From Nymphaea colorata (lineage: Eukaryota; Streptophyta; Magnoliopsida; Nymphaeales; Nymphaeaceae), in NCBI RefSeq assembly GCF_008831285.2, contig NC_045141.1, positions 8,545,353 to 8,609,352 of the forward strand: a DNA stretch of 64,000 bases. Reading direction: 5' to 3'. Position numbers and translations under genes: made by a program. The notes below the pieces were generated by a model, which was not told where the DNA came from, did not search any database, and saw only the letters and a list, made by a program, of their open reading frames with translations. Shown here one piece after another: positions 1-10,562 of this stretch; position 1 is the stretch's first letter, and each line of letters starts with the position of its first letter.

Positions 1-545
1 ATGCCCAAGGGTTGAAAAACTATGTGAATTGATCACTACAAGTTCTTTGGAACTCCGTCCGTTTAGAGTAAGCACAACTTACATCGAAACTTCAAACCAA
101 GACGGAGTTCCAAATAGAAAATCACTATTTAAGTCGAAACTTCAAACCAAAATGGGGTCAGCTTGAACAAACCACAAGGTTGGGACCTCCTGTGCCTTTG
201 TTAACTTTCAATCCTCAAACCCAAGCCTGTCTCCCCTCGTAGGGCTAAGCATCCAGCAAGTCCAAAAAATTAGTTGGGTTGATTCGACGGGGCTCCATTC
301 AATATATTTTTTAATATCTTTTTATTTTAATAATGATATATATTTTATTATTAAAAATATCTTTTATAGTAAAAAAATTTATTTTATATTTAAAAAATAT
401 TTTTTTATTTTAATTGAATCAAGCCGGAACTCAAGTTTTAGGTGTCGTGCTAGCTTAAGTCCGACTCTTATCTAACCAGCCAGCTTGATGCTCAAGCCTA
501 TCCCAACAGTCTTACCACTAAGATCTGATTGCCTGCAACCTCCTT
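1..545. other. Non-coding flank with short repeats
   Basis: No coding sequence is recognised here. A 14-bp inverted repeat (46-59 and 101-114, about 41 bp loop) and a 17-bp direct repeat (84-100 and 134-150) lie at the start. Bases 300-420 are almost pure A/T. On the minus strand this would be downstream of the copia RNase H remnant, so part may be decayed LTR, but no TG/CA boundary could be fixed. Confidence 0.5.
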
Positions 546-900
546 CAATCTGCTCTTTGGATGATGTTCAACTCACAACAATGGTGCCTTGAGCAACTTT
601 ATCCCCAACAAAATGAACATCCACTTCAATGTGCTGGCGTCTATTATGAAAAAGTTGGAATACCTACTAAATATTTTGCACTCACATTGTCACACCATAT
701 GGATGGTGGATTTTTTTCGTTCTTATTCGATCAGCGTCTGTGCTAGACTGAGAAATAACTTGCTGTTTCTTTGAACTTCCTGCAACAAGATTCAGTCCCA
801 AGAAGGCTGCATAAATGTTGACCACCGATCAATCATTTGGGCATTCGGCCCTGTCCGCATCACTATATATATATGAACTTTTTGTTCTTGAATGGTTTGA
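545..900 (-). pseudogene. Ty1/copia RNase H remnant
   Basis: Read on the minus strand in shifting frames, this stretch carries the ordered hallmarks of the copia polyprotein C-terminus. They are a degraded version of the S-D-A-D-W-A-G-C-P segment (about 845-870), FLGLNLVAGSSKKQQVISQS (about 735-800), WCDNVSAKYL (about 685-715) and RQHIEVDVHFVGDKVAQG (about 575-640). These belong to the RNase H domain, which degrades the RNA strand of RNA:DNA hybrids during reverse transcription. Stops and frameshifts between the blocks show it is dead. Homology stops near 900 upstream and near 545 downstream; integrase and reverse transcriptase are absent. The identification rests on family motifs recalled from copia elements, not on a search. 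Confidence 0.7.
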
Positions 901-3267
901 GCAGAAAGTTGCAGATATTCACTGCCAGCCCAAAGAAGATTGTCAAACAAAATGGTCAAAGGAACAGATCACAAGACATGACGTTATCAAGGACAAACGG
1001 TCCTCTCCTGAACAAACATATTGAACTAGAGATTGAGTCATCCATCCATGGAAGATGGCACAAACAACACACAAAGCTATAACAAAAACAGACAACATCA
1101 ACGAATTCAAGAGTGTGAATCCAAGGAGAATTTGAAAATTCTGATGCATCACACACTAAACAATCTTCCAGCAACCCTATCACCGAAACCAACAATTCAA
1201 CCAGAAATCATAGAGTTACACACCAAAGCAGACGAAGTTGGAATTTTTTTTTTCATGTCCAATAAATAAGAACGAGAAGGAATGAAACAATCATGAATAC
1301 ATCCAATCCATGGGCATACTGAATGGTCTTCCACAAATCCAGTCATCTAAAGGCCATTGGACCTAGAAATCCCAATAACATTCTTCAACAGAGTTTCTCG
1401 GAAAAGATCAAGCAAGAAACAACTACTAGGCTTATCAACTCAATCAGTTGATTGAGAATGAAGGACACTGAAAAAGAAGGGCAAGAAAGAACTAAATTCA
1501 TACACATCAAATACGATCAGTACTTAAGTTTCAATCAATCCCAGGCTCTCAAAATAATTTTAAAAACAAGACTAACAAAAAGAATTACTAATCGGCAAGG
1601 CCGCTTGTGTCAGCTGGCCTGGGTCCCGGGTACCCCGCGGCGGATCGGCCTGCTGCTCAGGTCTATGTGTCAGTGCTCTGATGCTCTCTCTCTCTCTCTC
1701 TCTCTTCCCGGCTTCTTGCTTTTGGCAGGAAATTTTTGAGAGAACCATAGCGGTTGGCGGGGTTATTATAGAAAAATTTCACATCGTCCTTGATAACTTG
1801 CTGTAATTTTGAAAAGTGCCTTCACATTTTCAATTTCTTAATAGAAACCCTTCTTTTGCCCACCAACTGCTTAACAGGTATTTGCTTTATCTTAAAAAAA
1901 TTATAGTTATATATTGTCAAAACTCTTCTATATCGCAAAAATAGGGCCATTTATCTAGTGAGTAAAATAAGCACTCGGAGTTTGGAATTTCCAATTTTAC
2001 AAGATAAAGAAATCACCAACGTCCAATGCAATAGATCAAGATTTATAAGAATAAAAAAATATGTAGCCTTTTCAAGTAATAAATTAATTTATACAACTAA
2101 ACACTCAACATTTTTTTAAAACATCTCAAACACATCTATGTTCTCTCTTTGTTTAATTTTGATTTAGAAAGGAGGATGCTGAGATGAAAGATGAATGCAA
2201 TCAAATTTTCATATTAAAAGAACTCGAGATTCATTCTCTTTTTCCCTCTCTGCTTTTTCCATATACATATATATATGTATAGAGAGAGAGAGAGAGTGAG
2301 TGAAATTGGTACGCACTTGACCATTTGATTTTTCCAGGATAAAAGTTTGAGAGAAATTCAAACAGAGAAAAGGTTATGTTTTAGTTTTTGGCCATTAAAA
2401 AAATGGAAAATAGCCTGATATCTTGGAAAAAAATGAAAAAAAGGCTGATTTGGAAAGAGAGAAATTGGTAGGCACGTGACCATTTGATTTTTCCAAGAGA
2501 AAAGTGAGAGAGAAAGTCAAAGAGAAAAGAAGAGGTGGTATTTTAGTCTTTGCCCGTTGAAAGCACAATCACTTAAACAGTAAACAACCAGTTGTAAACA
2601 GTCTGCATCATAAGCTACTTGCTAATAAATCAGTTGCACATGAGAATATTATCGGTGGTTAAACACTGATGACTAAGTATTTTACCTTTAACATACCATA
2701 ACCATAAAATACAATCTTCCCATGGTTGCAGCTCAATATTCAAGTGTTTGGCACAGCTGTATAATGGACAAACTTTTTATACATAAAGAAATAACTCAAA
2801 TATCAAAACTAAAATCGTCTTTTAGGGAACTACACTTGGCAAACACATTTAAGTAGCTTACCTTTCCATTGAAAACTCTTAATTCTTCAAGTCGCAACAG
2901 GAATTAATTCCATTTCCTAGCAAACAAATGGAACTCTCCAGGACATGCCTTTTTACCCTAGGAAAACCCAACAAGCGGGTATGAAATGAGACCAATTTTC
3001 CTACGTTCATAAATATGCCAAGGAAAGCCCATAGATGCCACATGAATTCTTGAAGAAACTTCATCAATTAAGACATGGACTAAAGAAAAATAACAATAGA
3101 CGTGTTACCCAAGAGGGAGACAGAGAGCAAGATTGCTCTTCTTGACTCCTTATGTAGTTCGTAGGATTCTGTTTTTTGATCTTTTAAAATGCTGCATTCT
3201 GCCGCTCTAACATTGTCAAGAACTTTGGCATAAACTTAATTGTAAGCCTGTAAAAGAGAAAGAAGGA
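900..3267. other. Intergenic, no gene recognised
   Basis: Reading frames here are short and show no known motif. The stretch holds a (CT)n tract near 1686-1706, an (AG)n tract near 2281-2296 and a diverged direct repeat (2302-2400 and 2461-2565, offset 159 bp). A GC-rich patch at about 1600-1680 stands out from the AT-rich surroundings. It contains no tRNA-like fold that I could recognise. Confidence 0.5.
2302..2565. repeat. Diverged tandem duplication, ~159 bp period
   Basis: Two blocks beginning gaaattggta (2302 and 2461) share the order gaaattggta, cgcac or ggcac, tgaccatttgatttttcca, a purine-rich run and a closing tttagt-ttttg-cc stretch. The copies differ by scattered substitutions and small indels, so this is an old duplication. 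No coding content. Confidence 0.65.
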
Positions 3268-3747
3268 TGAAAATGATGATCAAAAGAAATTAATGTGGTT
3301 CAGAAGAAAAATTCCTACTCCACAACTCAGTCATCAATTTCTTGTTGATCTGGTTCCCTTAGAACAGTATTTATACATTGCTACGTCTGATTCGAATTTG
3401 AATCAATTTCCAAGGGCGTACAATCTGTTTGCTTGAATTTCTCCTTTGGTTTTGAATAGGAGAAACTGACATTCTCCCGAAATCCTTCATCATTGTGAAG
3501 AGGCATTTTTGTTGCTTGTCCGATTGGCTTTGCTTCCATATTTATTGCTCTTAATTTGCAGGCATTCTGATTTATTGCTGGAGCCTTATCAAGATGTGTT
3601 TTAGTTTCTTGACTCTCGTGGCTGATTTGATTTTCTTCCATATTAGTTATGCCTGATTTCCTGCAGTTATGATCCACGCCTGATCTCCTGGAGTTATGAA
3701 CCGTTCAAGATGCATCTGATTTTCTGGAGTGAGCTGGTGCGTTATCA
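3268..3747 (-). repeat. Putative 3' LTR of copia element
   Basis: On the minus strand a purine-rich tract (3748-3760) is followed directly by TGATAACGCACC, the expected junction between polypurine tract and 3' LTR. A TATAAATA box on the minus strand lies at 3368-3375, inside the proposed LTR. The far end is placed at 3268, where the minus strand reads ATCATTTTCA. The junction at 3747 is well supported. The other end is a guess, because there is no second LTR in the window to compare with. Confidence 0.5.
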
Positions 3748-3760
3748 TCCCCCCTCAACC
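3748..3760 (-). other. Copia polypurine tract
   Basis: The minus strand reads GGTTGAGGGGGGA immediately before the TG of the LTR. This is the site where plus-strand DNA synthesis is primed in LTR retrotransposons. Position between the end of the polyprotein and the LTR supports the call. Confidence 0.65.
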
Positions 3761-4690
3761 GAAGGGAAGGTTGCATACGTAAGCCAAGATGTTGAATCGT
3801 TGCTGAGACAATGGTTTGGTAAAAAGATCTGCAAGCTGACCTTTGGTTGTGATGAATTGAGTATTCATATTTCGCAATGCAACTTGTTCACAAACAAAAT
3901 GATAATCGAGTTCCAAAATGTTTCATACGTGAATGAAAGACAGTTTTGATAGTGGTATGTAGTGCTGAAATGTTGTCACTCAATAGAATTGGAGCTTTGG
4001 AGAGGTAGACACCGAGATGTTGTAAAATAAAGGTAAGTCATTTGATTTCAGCAGCAGCTCCGGTGAGGGCACGGTATTCAGCTTCACAGGACGAGCAAGC
4101 AACAGTCGGTTGTTTCTTAGAGCTCCAGGATATACAATTTGAACCAAGAAATTTGCAGTATCCTGAAGTCGATCGGCGTTTATCTGGACAGCCCGCCCAG
4201 TCTGCATCAGAGTACACTCGGAGAGTCAAATCTTGGGATTTATAGAACTGCATACCATAATGCGTTTCTAGATTTGAAAATGCTTCATCGTTGGGGCATG
4301 CATGAATTGACATGCAAAATTTACTTCATAGGAGAGATCTGGCCATGTAAGGGTCAAGTATTGAAGTGCACCTGCAAGACTTCGATATGCGGTAGCATTG
4401 GAATAAGGAGCATCAATTTCCTCAGGAGATTTGGAACTAGGCGCTCACTATTTTACATTGCTGCATTTGTGCTCTAGAAATAATGTCTTGAGCATATCTA
4501 GACTGATGCATAAACAAGCCATTGGAAGTCCTTGCAACTTGAATTCCCAAGACGTAATTCATATCACCCAGATCATTCATAGCAAATTGTTGTCTCATGG
4601 TGACGAGGAATGACATTATAAATGAATGTGAATTTCATGTAAGAATGATATCATCAACATGCAGTAATAGAATAGTGATAGATTTTAGCC
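3761..4690 (-). pseudogene. Ty1/copia RT/RNase H C-terminal fragment
   Basis: The minus strand encodes the C-terminal part of a copia polyprotein. Near 4640-4680 a decayed version of the reverse transcriptase segment around the catalytic V-D-D-I-I motif can be read. From 4313 downwards an open frame of about 90 codons contains [20 protein letters not shown], then [20 protein letters not shown], which are standard RNase H landmarks. The frame then breaks and continues in others through a QHLGVYLSKAPILLS block to a purine-rich tract. Upstream of about 4690 similarity to copia stops abruptly, so integrase, protease, gag and the 5' LTR are missing. This is a 5'-truncated or rearranged copy, not functional. 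Confidence 0.8.
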
Positions 4691-5150
4691 CATGATGCAC
4701 TCCAGTGGATCCGGTAGAATTTGGTGGCTGCGTATGCTGAAATCTAAATTGTTTCTCTTCCCCTTACTTGACCCGAATTGATGTGGTTTGTTAAACTGTG
4801 CGCTAGTCATCCTCTTTGGCCAGCTCAGCAGTCTTGGCCCATTTGTTCGCCTCACACTGGTTGCCCCCTTACCTTGGTATGAGGTGGTTCTCTCAAAACT
4901 CAAGGCATTCATGATGGGCCGTTGGTTCTCGAGTCATATATGGTCACCCTTTCACTACCCTCCCCAAGGATCCTACTTATTCTTTCAAGGAGGTCGGAGG
5001 AATCCTTGCTGAGTCACTTTAGCCGAGGGCTGTCAAGTGTCAAGTTCAGTGCCTGGCCCCCATCCAACAAAAATAAACAGGCATGCATGGAGTTGTCGAC
5101 CCTGCACCCTGTTTTTCCCAATGTCTGTAGGCAGCGCAGAAGGCCCTCCT
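4690..5150. other. Unassigned stretch between two retroelement remnants
   Basis: The composition is richer in G and C than the flanks. Several overlapping short frames exist but none carries a motif I recognise. It may be decayed coding sequence of the neighbouring gypsy fragment (reading on the minus strand), because that fragment should continue with protease and reverse transcriptase here. None of those landmarks is visible. Confidence 0.4.
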
Positions 5151-5720
5151 GTGTTGACCCCCATTCGAGCCCCCTACTGACTCAAGATGGCTTGAGCAGA
5201 CCCGCCGCCCTCAACGAGCCAAACTGCTCCAGCAGTGCCGACATATCCTTTTACATTCACCACAGTTGCTGGGGTCTCCTTGGCCGGTGTTGTCCTCACA
5301 GCCAGGCACAAAACGGAGATAGAGAGTGTGGGCTGCCCGCAGTTTGCCTTTAACTGGGATGGTTGTGCAATGGAAGAGGTAACAATCACACCTCTGCCCT
5401 TCTCCTTTGGCAGCTCTGGAAGAGCCACTGGTGCAGCTTCTTCTAGCAGGTCGTCGGATGCTTACACTCATGTAGCCGCCCCCATTTGGCTCCGCACGTG
5501 AAGCACTAGCCGTGCTTGAAACGTACTCGCCTTTCCTTAGGAGACAAGTGTTGTAATAACTGGCTGAGGGCATTCCTTGGGTCCACTGGTGCCGGAATGA
5601 CCTCCTCGATTGCTATGCAGTCGCTGGCCTTGGCTAGCGTGGGCAACATCAACTGCATTTTTTGCTTGAAGAGACCAACCTAGGTTCTCTTTTCCCGTTC
5701 CAGCTCGAAAGTCAGGGCAG
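5150..5720 (-). pseudogene. Ty3/gypsy gag zinc-knuckle remnant
   Basis: On the minus strand, bases 5720-5460 read as a gag C-terminal region ending in LSPKERRVRFKHG, a stop, then CFTCGAKWGRLHECKHP. This is the C-x2-C ... H-x2-C zinc-knuckle style seen in plant Ty3/gypsy gag. About 70 codons further on, in another frame, comes QPTLSISVL and then VNVKGYVGTAGAVWLVEGG, which looks like the start of the retroviral-type protease. The protease catalytic D-T/S-G is not intact (V-E-G-G). At least one stop and several frame changes make it a pseudogene. The family call is by motif memory; another gypsy-like source is possible. Confidence 0.5.
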
Positions 5721-8015
5721 TGTCCTGCCAGGCGTGAGTCTAGTTCTCCTCCTTTGTCCTGGTACCTTCATGCTTTGAGCGTGTGTCAGAGAGTCCACTG
5801 CGTCACCGCCCTCAAGTTCTGCCAAAGGTTCAGTTCTCTCCAGTGCTGGCCGCATGGCAATTTCAGCCTCCTGGTCTGGGTACTCTCCCTAGGGGCATTG
5901 TGCACCTTGACCCCCCATTGCATTTTGGCCACCGTCGACTTGTTCAACAAGGCATCCTTTTCTTCGACCTATTATTCCATGTCGATGGCACTATCTTCAA
6001 TTTCTCCGATGCAGAATCTACAACCCAAAATAAACAAAACAGGAAAAGAATATGGAAAACCGGTTTTCACAATCATCGTTCTCCCAAGTGGCACATGTAG
6101 AACTCAGAATACAAACCTACTGCTCTAATGCATCTGATTCCCGAAATTTGATAACAGAGATGATAGCTAAAAAATGACTTTCTAGAGGTGACTAGATAAA
6201 CAAGAAGAAAAATAAACATACAGCTGATAGCATATTTATCAAGCTTTGCATCTTTTGGCGCAAGACCTAGATCTGCTTGCACTACACTTTCCTTTCCATA
6301 GCACAGTCTTTCAGAACATGATTTTGTCTAATGATAAAAAGAGAAAAAGGAATAGCAACAATAAACATATATCAAATGCTCTTGACATATTTAAACAACA
6401 AAAGTCATACTTTTTCAGAAGAACATCAATGAGGTCACCTGCTTTAAGGACCTGGCACCTTAAGAAAGGCTTCAAAAAGATTTTGAAGCAAGACACAAGG
6501 AAAGAGTTCAATAAAATAGCATAAAATAAGACAGAAGAATTAAGAAACAGTCAACGAGGAACAAAAATTGCTGTTCTCCATGGATTTCAGTACCGTGAAA
6601 TAAAGTATAATTCCAGCCAGGGTCGTTCTTGAACGGCTCAAAATCATGTCAAATTGCTGAATAAATGTGATAACAATAATAATTGTAGCAATATTTATTA
6701 ATAAAAAAACCACTTAAATCAAACAAAGCCAACTTTTTCTTAGCTCACTAACAAATCACAGTATTATCATGTCAGAGAGGCATTGTGATCACCACTGATT
6801 AATTTAACATTACAAACAGCACCAATATATGGGTAGAACGCTGGATGCACATCATGTACTAAATAGGCAGCCAAGTTGGAGAAGAGAAAAACCAAGTAAG
6901 AACAAGACTGTCGTAAGTTAATGTGGGAAATACACAATAACATAATGGAGAATGTAGACAAGAAGGAAATGAACTTCAAATTTACATGAATCGCTGAACA
7001 TGTCCTGCTTGCAAGATACACCCAGAATGATTTCATTTGAAAGCAGAGACTAGAGAGTATATAAGTAATTAGTTTGGGAAAAAAAGAAATTAACATAACA
7101 CAAGAAGAAAAAACAGTTCTTTATGACCAACTTAAGCATAAAATGCTTATTCATGTGCGTATATTTCTAATAGAAGCACTAAATTAGCATGTGCTAGAGG
7201 AATGCAAAATGAGAAACTAATTGATGAACATATTAACAATTAAAATCATCAACCTTTGACTGCATTGTCTGTCTCTTCATTATCTATGCATTTTAGCTCG
7301 TTTTCATCATAACAAGACGATAAGGAATAAGTTATCTAAAGCATAATTATTTCCAGTTAGTTAAAACACCAAGCACTTGTTCACATTTGCCTCTGTTCTT
7401 GGGACCAGGGTTAGTATGTAAGCAGGAGCGAGTAGAGAGACCCCTACAAATTTTCGGAAGTAGGAACCAAGAAATGAACTGGAAGTGACCCAAAAGTAGA
7501 TCACGAAGCAAACGAGAGCCAAAGTAGCAAGTTAAGAAACAACTAGTCAGCAAAAAATATAACTTATAAACAAAGATCAAACATTCAAGTTTCAAACTCC
7601 AAACTTTTTGAATAATTAAGTTTTAAGCTTGGGCAAAGATTTATAAAATAGCGTTTGATTACATTAGGAATCTAGATTTTACTGAAAAAAGAAGCTTGCA
7701 TCAGTTGCCTGAATGGAAAGCACAGTTCTGGTCACAAAGGAAGCTGGCTTCTTTCTTTAAATAGTGTTCTCAAGACACTTCAAAAGCACCTTACTTTTTG
7801 CTTTCCAATGCGCTTCCAAGCCCCCGTTCGTAATTCTGCTACTCCTGCTTGGGACCAGTTTCCAAACTCAGGTGTTGTCACTGTGAGTGCACTGGCCTTG
7901 AGGGGCACCAAGAATGCTCAGTTACCAATCTTATCATGTTTAGCATTTATGTTTGTTCTGCATGAATGCTTAGTATGTCTCATACGTAATACGTATAAAT
8001 CACATAGTTACCTAC
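5720..8015. other. Intergenic, no gene recognised
   Basis: Bases 5720-6100 may be more of the decayed gypsy gag, since coding-like composition persists on the minus strand, but no motif is clear. From 6130 to 8015 the sequence is AT-rich with only short unrelated frames. I see no tRNA, no tandem repeat of note and no convincing exon. Confidence 0.5.
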
Positions 8016-8774
8016 ATGTTATATGTTAATGTATACGGATATTATAAATATACATATATCATATACATCATATATTTTACGTATTATATATATATTATAC
8101 ATGTATGTATACGTTACATAGTAATATACTACATTTATGATGTCATATATACATTATATACAATTATATATAATATTTATGTAATATACATATATAAAAC
8201 TATAATAGTTATATATGCATATACATATAACTATATACTATTTACGACATATACTATAATAGTATATACATACAACTATAGGTACACATTATATACACAA
8301 TATACTACATGTATTACACATATGTAATATATACACAAATGTATTCTACATATATACATATATATATGTGTGTGTGTGTGCGTGTGTGCGTATTATATAT
8401 GTCACGTAACATATATATACATATATAATAAATTATGTTTTGCATATGTAATATAACATGTTATAAAGTAAGTCACATGGGTGAACGAACTATGGTGGCA
8501 GACCCGCACTGATGCGGGTGCGGCCTGGCACGTCACTCGACTCGATCAAACCTAATGGGATGCTCCTGACGGCATCTATTATTCTTTTCTCTTGTTTTTT
8601 TTCTTTTTTATCTTCTCCTATCTTTTCCTCTTCTTTTTTTCCCTCCTCTCTCTCTCTCTCCCCCCCCCTTTAGTCTGTTTAATAAAACTTTGAATTTTGA
8701 TGAGATTAAGGTAAGCTGGATAAAAAATTTAAAAATATACACAAATAAAATTACATATATAACAAATAACGTGC

Positions 8775-8822
<48 letters not shown>

Positions 8823-9230
8823 TCTAGCCGCACCTGCACCCATGTGACATAGATGCATACTATATAACATAGTTACATACTATGGATATATACAAATGTA
8901 ATCAAATTAATGTATTACATCATATATATACACACACACATATATATATAAACTTATATATAAACATATTACATATATATGTATGTATATGCATAATCTG
9001 TATAACATTTGAAACTATATATGTATGTACATATGTACTATATTATCCTATAATATAATGGTATATACATATATGTGGAATATAATACATATATCTGTTA
9101 TATATGTGATATGTGTATACTTATATAGTATGTGATATGTTAATATACGTATATAGATATACGTTAACATATATACAATACATGTATGTAGTATATATTT
9201 TATAGTATACTGTACATATCAACAAATGAA
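8016..9230. repeat. Very AT-rich (TA)n/(TG)n microsatellite tract
   Basis: About 1.2 kb is built mainly of degenerate TATATA, TATG and TACATA words, with clean (TG)n runs near 8366-8384 and (AT)n(GT)n near 8778-8822. A 103-codon frame at 8016-8327 made almost wholly of Tyr, Ile and Thr is a by-product of this composition. The tract is interrupted at 8472-8848 by a more GC-rich insert, listed separately. Confidence 0.85.
8472..8848. mobile_element. Possible MITE with 12-bp terminal inverted repeats
   Basis: GTCACATGGGTG at 8472-8483 is the exact reverse complement of CACCCATGTGAC at 8837-8848. These two ends bound a 377-bp segment whose ends (GACCCGCACTGATGCGGGTGCGG and CCGCACCTGCACCC) are GC-rich, unlike the surrounding TA repeats. 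The middle is pyrimidine-rich and then (AT)n(GT)n. The flanks on both sides are similar TA-rich DNA, so a target duplication cannot be called. No coding capacity. A chance palindrome is less likely at 12 of 12 bases but not excluded. Confidence 0.4.
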
Positions 9231-10524
9231 TTTGAATGTGGACTGAGATATAAAATTACTGGGAACTTTGCCTCAGCAACCAGCTTATAGTGTTCAGGTA
9301 CTGCACAATATGCAATGAAAAGAAAGAAGAGTTAGCAAAGAAGCTACATTGCAATGAGATGCACAGGCATAGCAGGTGAAAATAAGTAAACAACCTATCT
9401 TTGTCACAATTCTCTCTAAACGTTCAGCAAACTCATGAAAGAGCTGCTACTTATAGTTTTGCACGAGCATGGAGTCACATACATCACTATGTACATGCAA
9501 TTTTCAAGATTTTTCAGGAAAGCATTGTCAAATATAAAATATAAGTAGAAAAATGGTAATAAAACAGCTGAGAAGATAACACTAATTTTCAAGATTTTCT
9601 TTTTGGCTTGTTAACTACATATGGTTAAAATGGGAATTATACAGTATACATGTAAAAACAACTTGACCCTCTAAAAAATAGTTTTTAGTGGGAGGGGGTT
9701 TGCTTGTCTCAAAATCATAATTAACTGAAGGAAGGCTTCTCAAAGAAATGAAGGTACCATCCACAAACTAGGCATCACTATTTACTTGGTTTCACCGACA
9801 TCCTTCTTGTATCACTAGGAATGAAAACTTAGTCAATACATAGAAATAAGGAATAGTTAATATCTAAACATTGCACCATACACATCCACAACAATGACAA
9901 ACTAACTACCCTAGAGATTTTATAGAGAAAATTTCCACATGTCAACAGCATCGAAGTTCAATGTGGCTACTTTAATTTGTCTCAAAGTGAAGGAGCCAGT
10001 TCGGAGGTCAAGTTTGCCAAGTTCTGCAAAAGTTGCATGTTTAGGTCAAGAAAATGGTGGGCTACATAGAAAGAAAACGAATGCCAAAGGCTGCAAATTA
10101 AGCATATGGGGTCATAGTCCAGCATTCCAAGGAGGAGTACTTGAAAATGCACTACAAGAACTAATGCAAACGGTGGGCTAGTGAATTGGGTAAGTTGACT
10201 TCACATGGTCAATGTTCACCAATGCACGAAGAAACATAAAAATGAAGAACATCAAAAGTTACCTTTGTGCTGACATTATGAACTAATTTTAACAATGCAA
10301 ATATAAAGTTTGGGTTCTTAATCAACAGAAAAAAACAAGTCACAAAAGCAAAGCATATTCAAATACTATTTGATCGCAAATATTTTAAATACCAAATCAA
10401 AGACAACAAGGTCTTAAAGCATGTGATTGCATGATGTAGAATTACCTCATTCTTCCTGGCTATGCATGATTACCCTGTTCTAGCTAGAACTAAACCTGTG
10501 AACACAACATTTACGAAGATTTAG

Positions 10525-10562
<38 letters not shown>

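Noticed and set aside
1590-1680. GC-rich patch checked for a tRNA or CpG-island promoter
   Set aside because: No cloverleaf could be drawn and no gene starts nearby.
4922-5353. 143-codon plus-strand frame
   Set aside because: It is antisense to the gypsy gag remnant, whose zinc-knuckle motif on the minus strand explains the coding-like composition.
8016-8327. 103-codon Tyr/Ile-rich frame
   Set aside because: It is produced by the TATA/TACATA microsatellite; no protein-like composition.
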